DNA from: Pseudomonadota bacterium
GTDB taxonomy: Bacteria > Pseudomonadota > Gammaproteobacteria > JAKAQQ01
Reading direction: 5' to 3'
Assembly (NCBI GenBank): GCA_021828425.1
Contig: JAKARN010000058.1
Location: 1-7,943, forward strand
DNA: 7,943 bases
Below are positions 1 through 7,034 of the stretch, piece by piece. The notes beneath the pieces were generated by a model that searched no databases, was not told the DNA's origin, and saw only the letters and a list, made by a program, of their open reading frames with translations. How positions within the stretch are numbered: the first letter of the stretch is position 1; each line of letters opens with the position of its first letter. A program made the translations under genes and the position numbers.

Positions 1-398
1 CTTGTGGGTGATGACCAACCGGCCAACTTGCCCGCCGATAACCGCATCCAGTAAGTGCTTGAGGCCCTTCTTGTGGTCGTTCATGCCTGAACCCAGGTCG
101 GCAATTACCTCGAACGTCCAGCCCTGGCGGGCGCAATAGAGTTCGAGCACCTGCTTCTGCCTTTCCAAACCATCCTTCTGGTCGTGGCTGGACACGCGGG
201 CGTAGGCGATGGTCCGGCGTGCCGCTTCCGTCGCATGGAACTGTTCGGGGCGCAATCGCGCCAGGTCGTAGCGGCGGCGACCACCGGGTGTGTGCTCTCG
301 GGTACGACCTTGCCTTCGCGTTCCCATCGACGCAGCGTTTGCGCCGCCACACCAAGGAACTCAGCGGCTTCGTGAATACTGACCAGTGTACGAGACAT
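1..398 (-). pseudogene. IS607-family serine recombinase (TnpA/OrfA), frameshifted and cut by the window edge
   Basis: The reading frame starts at the ATG at 398-396 with an N-terminal MerR-like helix-turn-helix (VSIHEAAEFLGV, then QTLRRWEREGKVVPE). This is the usual DNA-binding head of IS607-type recombinases. After VVPE the frame is lost at a GTGTGTG tract (288-294, plus strand). Removing one CA unit on the coding strand restores ESTPGGRRRYDLARLRPEQF and then the resolvase domain: YARVSSHDQKDGLERQ with the expected catalytic serine, LYCARQGWTFEVIADLGSGM, and GGQVGRLVITHK at the window edge. The second frame has no stop codon to position 1. In this family the recombinase catalyses transposition through a serine nucleophile, often beside a tnpB gene, which would lie left of the window and is not seen. 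The frameshift, if real, separates the DNA-binding head from the catalytic domain. A sequencing error at the dinucleotide repeat would explain it equally well. Confidence 0.88.
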
Positions 399-434
399 GC
401 TCAAAATATACAATATTGCGCAAATAAAGAGCAA
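399..434 (-). promoter_or_regulatory. AT-rich upstream edge of the IS607 recombinase with a weak promoter candidate
   Basis: This stretch is clearly AT-rich in an otherwise GC-rich window. On the minus strand a TATATT box lies just upstream of the ATG at 398, and a poor TTGCTC lies 18 bases further up. An 8-base perfect palindrome TTGCGCAA occupies 416-423. IS607 elements lack terminal inverted repeats and their recombinase gene begins close to one end, so this patch may include the element's end. No clear ribosome-binding site is seen before the ATG. The promoter match is weak and the boundary is not defined by the sequence alone. Confidence 0.3.
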
Positions 435-654
435 AAATCGCGTCGGCAGTTCAAAATCCTCGAGGGCACATCAGCCTTGGCCACCCTGATTGGCGCCTTC
501 GGCCTGCGCGATTCCGGCGTTGCGGCTGCGACGGGCCTCCCTTCTGCAAATCCTGCGATCATGAGCGCAAGCGACCAAGCGCGATCCCTGGGGCAAACAC
601 GCAAAGAGGCCCGCGCCCGGACCGCGCGGGAGGGATGGGGGGTTCCGGATCTCT
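435..654. other. Stretch without a convincing gene between the IS fragment and lpd
   Basis: No open frame here looks like a real gene. The only sizeable ones are short, proline/arginine/alanine-rich and have no recognisable motif. A hairpin close to the end of lpd (610-630) is listed separately. I see no rRNA, tRNA or CRISPR repeat. The stretch may be the degraded flank of the insertion sequence. Confidence 0.6.
610..630 (-). terminator. Candidate terminator hairpin behind lpd
   Basis: A perfect 7-base-pair GC stem (610-616 with 624-630) encloses a 7-base loop, about 25 bases after the lpd stop codon. On the minus strand it is followed by CCTCTTTGCGTGTTT, which is only moderately T-rich. It fits the end of the sucA-sucB-lpd transcript by position, but the poor T-run makes it a weak intrinsic terminator. 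Confidence 0.4.
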
Positions 655-2097
655 TCAGCCGGTCTTGCGGTTGATCGCGTTCAAGGCACGACCGTCCACC
701 GCGAGGGCCGCCTCATGCAGGGCCTCGGAGAGGGTCGGATGGGCGTGAATGGTGAGCGCGATGTCCTCGGCACTCGCACGGAACTCCATGGCGAGGACCG
801 CTTCCGCGATGAGTTCGGAGGCCATCGGACCCACAATGTGGACTCCCAGGATCTCATCCGTCGTCTTGTGCGCCAGGATCTTGACCAGGCCCGCGGCAGA
901 CTCGAGCGCCCGGGCACGGCCATTCGCCGAGAAGGGAAAGGTTCCCGCACGGTAGGGAACGCCGGCTTTCCCGAGTTCCTCCTCGTTGCGTCCCACCCAA
1001 GCGATTTCGGGTGACGTGTAGATGACGGAAGGAATGACGTCGTAGTTCATCTCGGCGTTCTTGCCGGCAATGAGGTCAGCCACCATGACGCCTTCCTCTT
1101 CCCCCTTGTGCGCCAGCATGGGTCCACGCACCACATCACCAATGGCATAGACATCCTTGCGCTTTGTCCGGCAGTGGTCATCGACCCGGATGAAGCCCCT
1201 CTCGTCGCACTCGACTCCTGAACCTTCTTCCAGAAGCCCCCCGGTAAAGGGGCGTCGACCCACAGCCACGATCAGGCGGTCGACGTCGCAGCTGCCCTCT
1301 CCATCCGGGGACTTCTTGTAATGCAGCGTGAGTGCGGTTTTTTTACGGTCGACCGAGACGAGCGTCGAGGCGAGTTCGATCGTGAGGCCGAGTTTCTGGA
1401 ACTGGCGTAGCCCCTCCTTCGCCACCTGGGCATCGACCATGGGCAGGAAGGTGGGCAGGGCCTCGATCAGGGTCACTTGGGATCCGAGCCTGGCCCAGAC
1501 GCTGCCGAGTTCGAGGCCGATCACGCCCGCGCCGATGACGCCCAGCCGCTTCGGGACGCGGTCGAAATCGAGCGCCCCCCAGGAATCGACGATGCGCTCC
1601 CCATCAAAAGGCACCGCCTTGAGCTCGATCGGGGTTGAGCCAGTCGCGAGAATGACGGCCCTGGCGGCGAGTGTGCGGGTTTTCCCCTGGAGATCGGTAT
1701 AACCCACCCCGCCATCCTTGAGGAGACGCCCCGTTCCGGGGAGTCCTTCGACCTGGTTGGCCTTGAAAAGCTGGGCAATCCCTCCGGTCATGGTGCGGAC
1801 CACCCGGGCCTTGCGATCCTGCATGGCCTTGAGGTCGAGCGTGAGTCCTTCGATGCCGATGCCGTGGAGCTTGAACTCCTCCTGCGCCCGGTGGTAGAGC
1901 TCGCTGGATTCCAAAAGCGCCTTCGAGGGGATACATCCCGCGTTCAGGCAGGTTCCGCCGAAAGCGGGGGATCCATCGCGGTTTTTCCAGCTGTCAATGC
2001 AGGCGGTCCGGAGACCGTTCTGGGCCGCACGGATCGCGGCGATATACCCCGCCGGCCCGGCGCCGATCACCACCACGTCATAGGATTCATCAGTCAT
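655..2097 (-). CDS. lpd: Dihydrolipoyl dehydrogenase (E3 of the 2-oxoglutarate dehydrogenase complex)
   Basis: This 480-residue flavoprotein reoxidises the dihydrolipoyl arm of E2 and passes the electrons through FAD to NAD+. Visible features in order are: the FAD-binding GAGPAG (residues 12-17); the redox-active disulfide in GGTCLNAGCIPSK (Cys50 and Cys55); the NAD-binding Rossmann motif GVIGAGVIGLELGS; the second FAD motif with YAIGDV; and the C-terminal HAHPTLSEALHEA, giving the catalytic His453-Glu458 pair. Length and motif order are normal for the family, and nothing essential is missing. The frame stays open 24 codons further upstream (to 2169), but that stretch overlaps the end of sucB and has no family similarity. 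The ATG at 2097 is preceded by GGAG at 2109-2106 with an 8-base spacer and directly begins the usual N-terminus. It lies 22 bases after sucB, so it is probably the last gene of the operon. The same E3 could also serve pyruvate dehydrogenase or glycine cleavage. Confidence 0.97.
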   Translation of the reverse strand: MTDESYDVVVIGAGPAGYIAAIRAAQNGLRTACIDSWKNRDGSPAFGGTCLNAGCIPSKALLESSELYHRAQEEFKLHGIGIEGLTLDLKAMQDRKARVVRTMTGGIAQLFKANQVEGLPGTGRLLKDGGVGYTDLQGKTRTLAARAVILATGSTPIELKAVPFDGERIVDSWGALDFDRVPKRLGVIGAGVIGLELGSVWARLGSQVTLIEALPTFLPMVDAQVAKEGLRQFQKLGLTIELASTLVSVDRKKTALTLHYKKSPDGEGSCDVDRLIVAVGRRPFTGGLLEEGSGVECDERGFIRVDDHCRTKRKDVYAIGDVVRGPMLAHKGEEEGVMVADLIAGKNAEMNYDVIPSVIYTSPEIAWVGRNEEELGKAGVPYRAGTFPFSANGRARALESAAGLVKILAHKTTDEILGVHIVGPMASELIAEAVLAMEFRASAEDIALTIHAHPTLSEALHEAALAVDGRALNAINRKTG

Positions 2098-2105
2098 GAG
2101 GCATT

Positions 2106-2109
2106 CTCC
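2106..2109 (-). promoter_or_regulatory. Ribosome-binding site of lpd
   Basis: GGAG on the minus strand lies 8 bases before the ATG at 2097. It supports that start over the longer frame beginning at 2169. Confidence 0.7.
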
Positions 2110-2119
2110 GCTCGTTGGA

Positions 2120-3310
2120 TCACAGTTCGAGAAGCAGGCGGGAGGGGTCTTCCAGCGATTCCTTGACACACACCAGAAACTGCACCGCCTCCTGGCCGTC
2201 GACCAGCCGGTGATCGTAGGTGAGCGCGAGGTACATCATGGGCCGGATGACAACCGATCCTCCCACGGCCATGGGGCGGTCCTGGATCTTGTGCATGCCC
2301 AAGATCGCGCTCTGCGGGGGGTTGATGATCGGGGTCGAGACCAGGGACCCGAACACGCCCCCGTTCGTGATCGTGAAGGTCCCGCCCTCGAGATCCTGGA
2401 GCGCCAGGGTTCCGGAACGGGCCTGTTCGGCGAAATGGGCGATCCGGGTTTCGATCTCGGCAAATCCCAGGGCATCCGCGCCGCGCACCACCGGTACCAC
2501 GAGGCCGCGGGGGGAGGCGACCGCGATGCCGATATCCCAGGTGTCGTGGTAGACGATCTCGTTGCCCTCGATCGAGGCGTTGATCACCGGAAAACGCTTG
2601 AGCGCCAGAATCGCCGCCTTGACGAAAAAGGACATGAACCCGAGCCGGACCCCATGGGCTTTCTCGAAACGCTCGCGCAGACTGTTCCTGATCTCGATGA
2701 CGCGGCCGAGATCGACCTCGTTGAAGGACGTGAGCATCACGGCGTTGAGATTCGATTCCCTGAGCCGTTCGGCAATCCGGGCCCGGATCCGGGTCATGGG
2801 CACCCGACGGACTGCCCCGCCCGGTGCCTGCGTTGCTGCCGGTGCCGCGGGAGCGGATCCCGCGGTCCTCTCGAGATGGGCCAAGACATCAGTCTTGCTG
2901 ATGCGGCCATCCCGGCCGTGACCCTCGATCTGTTCGGGAGCAAGCCCGTGCTCGTCAGCCAGCTTTCGGGCGGAGGGGGCGATCGGCGGGGCAGTCGGCC
3001 GCTCCGGTCTCTTGGCCGGTGCGGGGGGGGTGGGTTTTTTCGCGGATGCCGCCTCCGCCTCGGATCGGGGGGCACCTTCCTCGAGGAGGGCAATGACCTG
3101 GCCTGCATTCACCGTGGCGCCGTCCCCGGCACGAATCTCCTGGAGGCGGCCATCGGCGGGAGCGGGGACCTCGAGCACAACCTTGTCGGTCTCGAGATCA
3201 ACCAGGTTTTCATCACGGCGGACCGTCTCGCCGGCTTTCTTGCGCCAGTTCACAAGTGTCGCGTCGGTCACGGACTCGGGCAAGGGAGGAACCTTGATCT
3301 CGATGCTCAT
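2120..3310 (-). CDS. sucB: Dihydrolipoyllysine succinyltransferase (E2 of the 2-oxoglutarate dehydrogenase complex)
   Basis: E2 forms the core of the complex, takes the succinyl group from E1 on its lipoyl arm and transfers it to CoA. The 396-residue protein has the standard three parts. A single lipoyl domain (about 1-79) carries the lipoylation site [11 protein letters not shown] at Lys43. A Pro/Ala/Lys-rich linker (about 80-107) leads to the peripheral-subunit-binding domain (about 108-147, [13 protein letters not shown] through [13 protein letters not shown]). A second linker leads to the acyltransferase domain (about 169-396), with the active-site motif DHRLVDG (His367, Asp371). One lipoyl domain and the ETDKV context favour the succinyltransferase over the acetyltransferase, and the adjacent sucA settles this. 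The start codon overlaps the sucA stop (ATGA) and has its own GGAG, so translational coupling is likely. The first linker is encoded across C8 and A6 homopolymers (plus strand 3023-3040). Confidence 0.97.
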   Translation of the reverse strand: MSIEIKVPPLPESVTDATLVNWRKKAGETVRRDENLVDLETDKVVLEVPAPADGRLQEIRAGDGATVNAGQVIALLEEGAPRSEAEAASAKKPTPPAPAKRPERPTAPPIAPSARKLADEHGLAPEQIEGHGRDGRISKTDVLAHLERTAGSAPAAPAATQAPGGAVRRVPMTRIRARIAERLRESNLNAVMLTSFNEVDLGRVIEIRNSLRERFEKAHGVRLGFMSFFVKAAILALKRFPVINASIEGNEIVYHDTWDIGIAVASPRGLVVPVVRGADALGFAEIETRIAHFAEQARSGTLALQDLEGGTFTITNGGVFGSLVSTPIINPPQSAILGMHKIQDRPMAVGGSVVIRPMMYLALTYDHRLVDGQEAVQFLVCVKESLEDPSRLLLEL

Positions 3311-6204
3311 GCAATCTCCGAGAGGGGGGATGGGGACCCGGCCCGGCGCGGACGGACCGATCGGGCCGGGGCCGGTTCAAGCGCGGATTCGATGATGGTC
3401 TTTTGCTGGAGCGCGTGGAGGGCGGAATACCCGGGGGCCGGGGCTGCCGCGTGTGGACGGCCCAGATAGCGCAGGGTCTGACCGGGGCCCATCAGGCGGG
3501 CGATCAGAGGCCCCACACCCCGGAATGCTCCCTGGTTTCTCGGCTCTTCCTGGCACCAGACCACGTCGCGAACTCCAGCGTAACGCTGGAAAAGCTTCGT
3601 GAGGGCCACCTCCGGCAACGGTGCCCATTGCTCGAGCCGGACCAGCGCGAGATCAGACCGTTCCGCCGCCTCACGGGCCTCCAGGAGTTCATAGTAGATC
3701 TTGCCGGAGGTGAGGATGAGCCGGCTCGTCTTGGCCGGATCGGCGCCGGTATCGTCAAGAAGCGGGGCAAAATGGCCTTGCGCGAGATCACCGAGGGTGG
3801 ACACCGATCGCCGGTTGCGCAAAAGGCTTTTCGGGCTCAAGACCACGAGCGGCTTGCGGTAAGGTCTCAGCACCTGTCGCCGGAGCAGGTGGAAAAACTG
3901 GGCGGGAGTCGTGGGGTTTACGATCTGCAGGCTGTCTCCATCGCAAAGTTCCAGGAAGCGTTCGGGGCGGGCCGAGGAGTGTTCCGGACCCGCCCCTTCC
4001 TGGCCATGCGGCAAAAACAGGACCAGCCCGCACAAACGCCCCCACTTGGCCTCGCCGGCCGAGAGGAACTGGTCGATCACGACCTGCGCGCCGTTCGCGA
4101 AATCGCCGTACTGGGCCTCCCAGATGACGAGGGCTTCCGGACTGGCCGTGGCATATCCATATTCGAAGGCCATGACGCCTTCCTCGGACAGGAAGGAATC
4201 CACGACGTCCACGAGCGCCTGCCCGGAAGCCAGCCGGTTCAGGGCCACATCGGTGGCATCGGTCGTCGCCTCATGGATCACCGCATGACGGTGGAAAAAG
4301 GTTCCGCGTGCGCTGTCCTGGCCCGTGAGGCGGATTGGATGGCCAGCGACCAGGAGACTGGCATAGGCCAAAAGCTCGGCCATCCCCCAGTCGAGCGGCT
4401 GCTCGCCCAAGATCATCTTGCGTCTTTCCTCAAGGATCCGGGCAAGGCGGGGATGCACCGTCCAGCCCCCGGGCAGCGTGGTGAGGATCCGACCCCACGC
4501 TTTGAGATCGGAGGGTGCCACTCCGGTCTCCACGGAGACATCCCAGCGCTGGCCCCGGTAGGGTGTCCAGTCAACCAGGGGGGGACGGATGGGCGCGCGG
4601 GGAAGAATGAAGGTCAAAGGCACCTCGCCGCGATCCAGCCCGTCGCGGTAGGCACCCACCAGGGCTTCGGCTTCGGCCGGTTCGATGATTTTTTCGGCCA
4701 CGAGTTTTTGCGCGTAAAGGGTGAGGGTCGTCGGGTGCTTGCGGATGGCCTCGTACATGACGGGTTGCGTCACGGCCGGCTCATCCGCCTCGTTGTGTCC
4801 GTGGCGGCGATAGCAGACGAGGTCGACGAAAATGTCCTTGTGAAAGCGGGCGCGGTAGTCGAACGCGAGGCGCATCGCAAACAGGACCGCCTCCACATCG
4901 TCCGCGTTGACGTGGAAAACCGGGGCCTCGATCATCTTGGCGATGTCCGTGGCGTACGGGGTGGAGCGGGCATCACGAAGGTTGCTGATCGTGAACCCGA
5001 TCTGGTTATTGACCACGAGGTGGACCGTTCCCCCGGTCCGGAAGCCGCGGGTACCCGACATCTCGAGCGTCTCCATGACCACACCCTGGCCGGAAAGCGA
5101 GGCATCCCCGTGGATCAGAACCGGCAGTACCCGGTCCCCCACCCGGTCTCCCAGCCGGTCCTGGCGGGCGCGGACGGAGCCTTCCACCACGGGATCGACG
5201 ATCTCGAGATGCGAGGGATTGAAGGCGAGGGTGAGATGGACGACCCGTCCGTTGATTTCGACATCCGAGGAGCAGCCGAGATGGTACTTGACGTCGCCCG
5301 AGCCATTCTGGTGCAGCGGATCATAGCGTCCCTCAAACTCGGAAAACAGCTCGGAGAGTGGTTTCGCGAGCAGATTGACCAAGACATTGAGCCGTCCGCG
5401 GTGGGCCATGCCGATCACGATTTCCTGAACCCCCCCAGAGGCGGCGCGTCGCACCAGGTCACTGAGCGCCGGCATGAGGGCTTCGGCCCCTTCGAGCGAA
5501 AAGCGCTTCTGCCCGATGTAGCGGCGGTGGAGGAAATGCTCGAGCCCCTCGGCTGCGGTCAGCTCGGCCAGAAGGGTCTTCCGCTCTTCCGCCGTCAACC
5601 CAAAACGCCCCCGTGCAGTCTCCAGATGGTCACGGATCATCCCGCGCTCCTCGATCGACGTGAGGTGCTGGTATTCGACCCCGATCGTTCCACAATAGGT
5701 GGCCCGGAGCAGGGCCAAAAGTTCGGTTCCCGAGCCCGGGGCTTCGCCCGAGACGAGATCGGGAGGCACGGGCCGGGCCAGGATCGCGTCCGCGGATCCG
5801 CCGGCATGGAAGGCCGGATCGAGGTCCTCGACCACGGAGGGGTGGACCAGCTTCAGGGGATCGAGGTCGGCTGCAAGATGGCCGCGCGAGCGGTAGGCCT
5901 GGACCAGGCGTGCCCAGAACGTGCTGGATCCCGTTTCCCCCGGGGTCCGGCTCGCGGGGGGGCGGCGGGGTTCGCGCGCGGATGCCATGAGGCGGTCTTC
6001 GACCGGACGGCGGGGACTTTCAGTCCGTCCGCGATCGCGGAGCGCATCGAAGGCCCGCGTGAGGCTGTCCGGCACCGAACGGGGATCCGCCAGGTAGCGT
6101 TCGTAGAGATCTTCCAGGTAAAAAGCGTTGGCGCTGTTCAGGACGGTCGGATCCAAGGAGGCAACCCGAAGCTGGTCCGGTTCCGATTGAGAGTGGCTGG
6201 ACAC
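3307..6204 (-). CDS. sucA: 2-Oxoglutarate dehydrogenase E1 component, thiamine diphosphate-dependent
   Basis: E1o decarboxylates 2-oxoglutarate with thiamine diphosphate and succinylates the lipoyl arm of E2, the committed step of this TCA-cycle reaction. The 965-residue protein is close to the usual 930-960. The N-terminal segment [20 protein letters not shown] (about 22-41) matches the family's E2-contacting start. Core motifs follow: GMAHRGRLN (265-273), [16 protein letters not shown] (328-343), [10 protein letters not shown] (365-374) with the ThDP-site Asp367, VVNNQIGFT (397-405), [17 protein letters not shown] (465-481) and [15 protein letters not shown] (628-642). The C-terminal half has [54 protein letters not shown] and [11 protein letters not shown], all as in SucA/OdhA. 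There is no fused acyltransferase domain of the actinobacterial kind. The start is a GTG. It is the first usable initiation codon after an in-frame TGA upstream, and no other Met or Val start fits the conserved N-terminus. Its ribosome-binding site is poor. The stop overlaps the sucB start by 4 bases. Confidence 0.97.
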   Translation of the reverse strand: MSSHSQSEPDQLRVASLDPTVLNSANAFYLEDLYERYLADPRSVPDSLTRAFDALRDRGRTESPRRPVEDRLMASAREPRRPPASRTPGETGSSTFWARLVQAYRSRGHLAADLDPLKLVHPSVVEDLDPAFHAGGSADAILARPVPPDLVSGEAPGSGTELLALLRATYCGTIGVEYQHLTSIEERGMIRDHLETARGRFGLTAEERKTLLAELTAAEGLEHFLHRRYIGQKRFSLEGAEALMPALSDLVRRAASGGVQEIVIGMAHRGRLNVLVNLLAKPLSELFSEFEGRYDPLHQNGSGDVKYHLGCSSDVEINGRVVHLTLAFNPSHLEIVDPVVEGSVRARQDRLGDRVGDRVLPVLIHGDASLSGQGVVMETLEMSGTRGFRTGGTVHLVVNNQIGFTISNLRDARSTPYATDIAKMIEAPVFHVNADDVEAVLFAMRLAFDYRARFHKDIFVDLVCYRRHGHNEADEPAVTQPVMYEAIRKHPTTLTLYAQKLVAEKIIEPAEAEALVGAYRDGLDRGEVPLTFILPRAPIRPPLVDWTPYRGQRWDVSVETGVAPSDLKAWGRILTTLPGGWTVHPRLARILEERRKMILGEQPLDWGMAELLAYASLLVAGHPIRLTGQDSARGTFFHRHAVIHEATTDATDVALNRLASGQALVDVVDSFLSEEGVMAFEYGYATASPEALVIWEAQYGDFANGAQVVIDQFLSAGEAKWGRLCGLVLFLPHGQEGAGPEHSSARPERFLELCDGDSLQIVNPTTPAQFFHLLRRQVLRPYRKPLVVLSPKSLLRNRRSVSTLGDLAQGHFAPLLDDTGADPAKTSRLILTSGKIYYELLEAREAAERSDLALVRLEQWAPLPEVALTKLFQRYAGVRDVVWCQEEPRNQGAFRGVGPLIARLMGPGQTLRYLGRPHAAAPAPGYSALHALQQKTIIESALEPAPARSVRPRRAGSPSPLSEIA
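3316..3319 (-). promoter_or_regulatory. Ribosome-binding site of sucB inside the end of sucA
   Basis: GGAG on the minus strand lies 5 bases before the sucB ATG (3310-3308), within the last codons of sucA. It fits coupled translation of E1 and E2. Confidence 0.65.
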
Positions 6205-6261
6205 CCGAATCTCGCTACTTTTGCAGTGCGGAGGTGAAGGACTCCGTTTGGACCGCCGCCG

Positions 6262-6294
6262 CGTTTCGGCTTGAGCAAACGGCTTTTTTCAAGC
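6262..6294. repeat. Overlapping inverted repeats in the divergent control region
   Basis: Two imbricated inverted repeats are visible. CGTTT (6262-6266) pairs with AAACG (6277-6281). GCTTGA (6269-6274) pairs with TCAAGC (6289-6294) across 14 bases that include a run of six T. They cover the -35 box and spacer of the plus-strand promoter and lie upstream of sucA. A regulator-binding site is possible. The first repeat followed by the T-run also resembles a weak terminator on the plus strand. Confidence 0.4.
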
Positions 6295-6300
6295 TATAGT
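6271..6300 (+). promoter_or_regulatory. Sigma-70-type promoter for the oxygenase genes
   Basis: TTGAGC (6271-6276, 4 of 6 to consensus) and TATAGT (6295-6300, 5 of 6) are separated by 18 bases. Transcription would begin near 6307, giving a leader of about 35 bases before the ATG at 6342. The -10 box contains the palindrome CTATAG, so the minus strand also reads TATAGC here. No convincing -35 accompanies it, and I see no clear promoter for sucA elsewhere between 6205 and 6341. Confidence 0.5.
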
Positions 6301-6310
6301 TTACAACATG

Positions 6311-6337
6311 CGCCCACGAAGGGCGTCAGAGGGGAAG
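6311..6337 (+). promoter_or_regulatory. Leader hairpin and ribosome-binding site of the oxygenase gene
   Basis: A perfect 5-base-pair stem CGCCC/GGGCG (6311-6315 with 6321-6325, loop ACGAA) is followed by the purine-rich AGAGGGGAAG (6328-6337). This is a strong ribosome-binding site about 6 bases before the ATG at 6342. The hairpin would lie at the very 5' end of the transcript and might stabilise it. No known riboswitch is recognised. Confidence 0.55.
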
Positions 6338-6341
6338 ATCG

Positions 6342-7019
6342 ATGCCCGATAGCGCATCCGGCGGATTTCCGTTCGAGGAAAAAATCGAGATCCATTATCC
6401 GACGACCGTCCTCGAACGGCACCATGGGGGATGCGAGCAGCTGAACGAGGCGCTCTTTGCCCTGCTCAAGGAACTGGCCGAACGCTTCCGCAACGACCCC
6501 ATGGAAAACGCCATCTACTCGGGACGCATCTCGACCCGGGGCGGGTTCCAGACCGGACGGCATCGCAACTTCCTGGAGCAGGCCAACCCGGCTGTGATCG
6601 AGTTCCGTGAGCGGATTCTCCTGCCGGCCGTCCACCGCTATCTCACGGAGGTCTTCGGTTCCGAGGCGGGCCAGCTCAAGCCCTGGCTCATGGGCTGGGC
6701 CAATCTCCTCGCGGCCGGTGACTGGCAGGCGCCCCACATGCACCCCACCGCCGGCAACCTGGCCAGCGGGGTTTATTACGTCAAGGCCCTCGAGGACAAG
6801 CCGGCCCCTCAAGGCTGGATCGAGTTCCTGAATCCCCATCCCGCCTCCGTCCATCACGGTTTCACGCTCACCCGCCGCATCCAGCCCCGTTCCGGAAAAC
6901 TCGTCCTCTTTCCGCCGTATCATATCCACTATGTCCATCCCTTCGAGGGTCCGGGCGAGCGGGCAATTGTCGCCTTCGACGTCCTGCGCGAACGACCTGA
7001 CCTCAAACTGCTCTTCTGA
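6342..7019 (+). CDS. Putative 2-oxoglutarate/Fe(II)-dependent oxygenase (TIGR02466/PF13759 type)
   Basis: The 225-residue protein probably folds as a double-stranded beta-helix dioxygenase that couples 2-oxoglutarate decarboxylation to oxidation of an unknown substrate. The C-terminal half matches the family pattern. WANLLAAGDWQAPHMHP (119-135) supplies the first iron ligand, probably His132. SGVYYV (142-147) is the family's characteristic SGvYY strand. SGKLVLFPPYHIHYVHP (184-200) corresponds to the G-x-L-x-x-FPSWLxHxVxP motif and gives His196 as distal ligand. GERAIVAFD supplies Arg207, likely to bind the co-substrate carboxylate. The motif reads His-x-His (132/134) rather than the textbook His-x-Asp, as I recall for other family members. 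No signal peptide or membrane segment is seen, so it should be cytosolic. The start is well supported by AGAGGGGAAG. The next gene starts 15 bases downstream, so the two are probably co-transcribed. The substrate cannot be told from the sequence. Confidence 0.82.
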   Translation: MPDSASGGFPFEEKIEIHYPTTVLERHHGGCEQLNEALFALLKELAERFRNDPMENAIYSGRISTRGGFQTGRHRNFLEQANPAVIEFRERILLPAVHRYLTEVFGSEAGQLKPWLMGWANLLAAGDWQAPHMHPTAGNLASGVYYVKALEDKPAPQGWIEFLNPHPASVHHGFTLTRRIQPRSGKLVLFPPYHIHYVHPFEGPGERAIVAFDVLRERPDLKLLF

Positions 7020-7034
7020 CCCACCGGGCCGACC

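Noticed and set aside
450..475. GTTCAAAATCC followed by GAGGGCAC, resembling the T-arm and 3' end of a tRNA
   Set aside because: The bases flanking the loop do not pair as a T-stem, and no acceptor, D- or anticodon arm can be found upstream. I judge it a chance likeness.
401..604. A 67-codon minus-strand frame between lpd and the IS fragment
   Set aside because: It has low-complexity composition, no ribosome-binding site and no recognisable motif. It would begin just inside the candidate lpd terminator.
2098..2169. A longer lpd start giving a 24-residue N-terminal extension
   Set aside because: It would overlap sucB by about 50 bases, has no ribosome-binding support and adds a segment unlike the family. 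The ATG at 2097 has GGAG and the expected N-terminus.
6193..6204. A 12-base match (GTGGCTGGACAC) shared with 184-195 inside the recombinase gene
   Set aside because: About that many 12-base matches are expected by chance in a window of this length. The flanks do not match, so it is not evidence of an attachment site or duplication.
3403..6237. A 944-codon open frame on the plus strand opposite sucA, and a 457-codon one (2096-3469) opposite sucB
   Set aside because: They are mirror images of real genes with strong motifs on the minus strand. High GC at third positions removes stop codons from the antisense frame. The translations are rich in Gly, Arg, Asp and His and show no domain.
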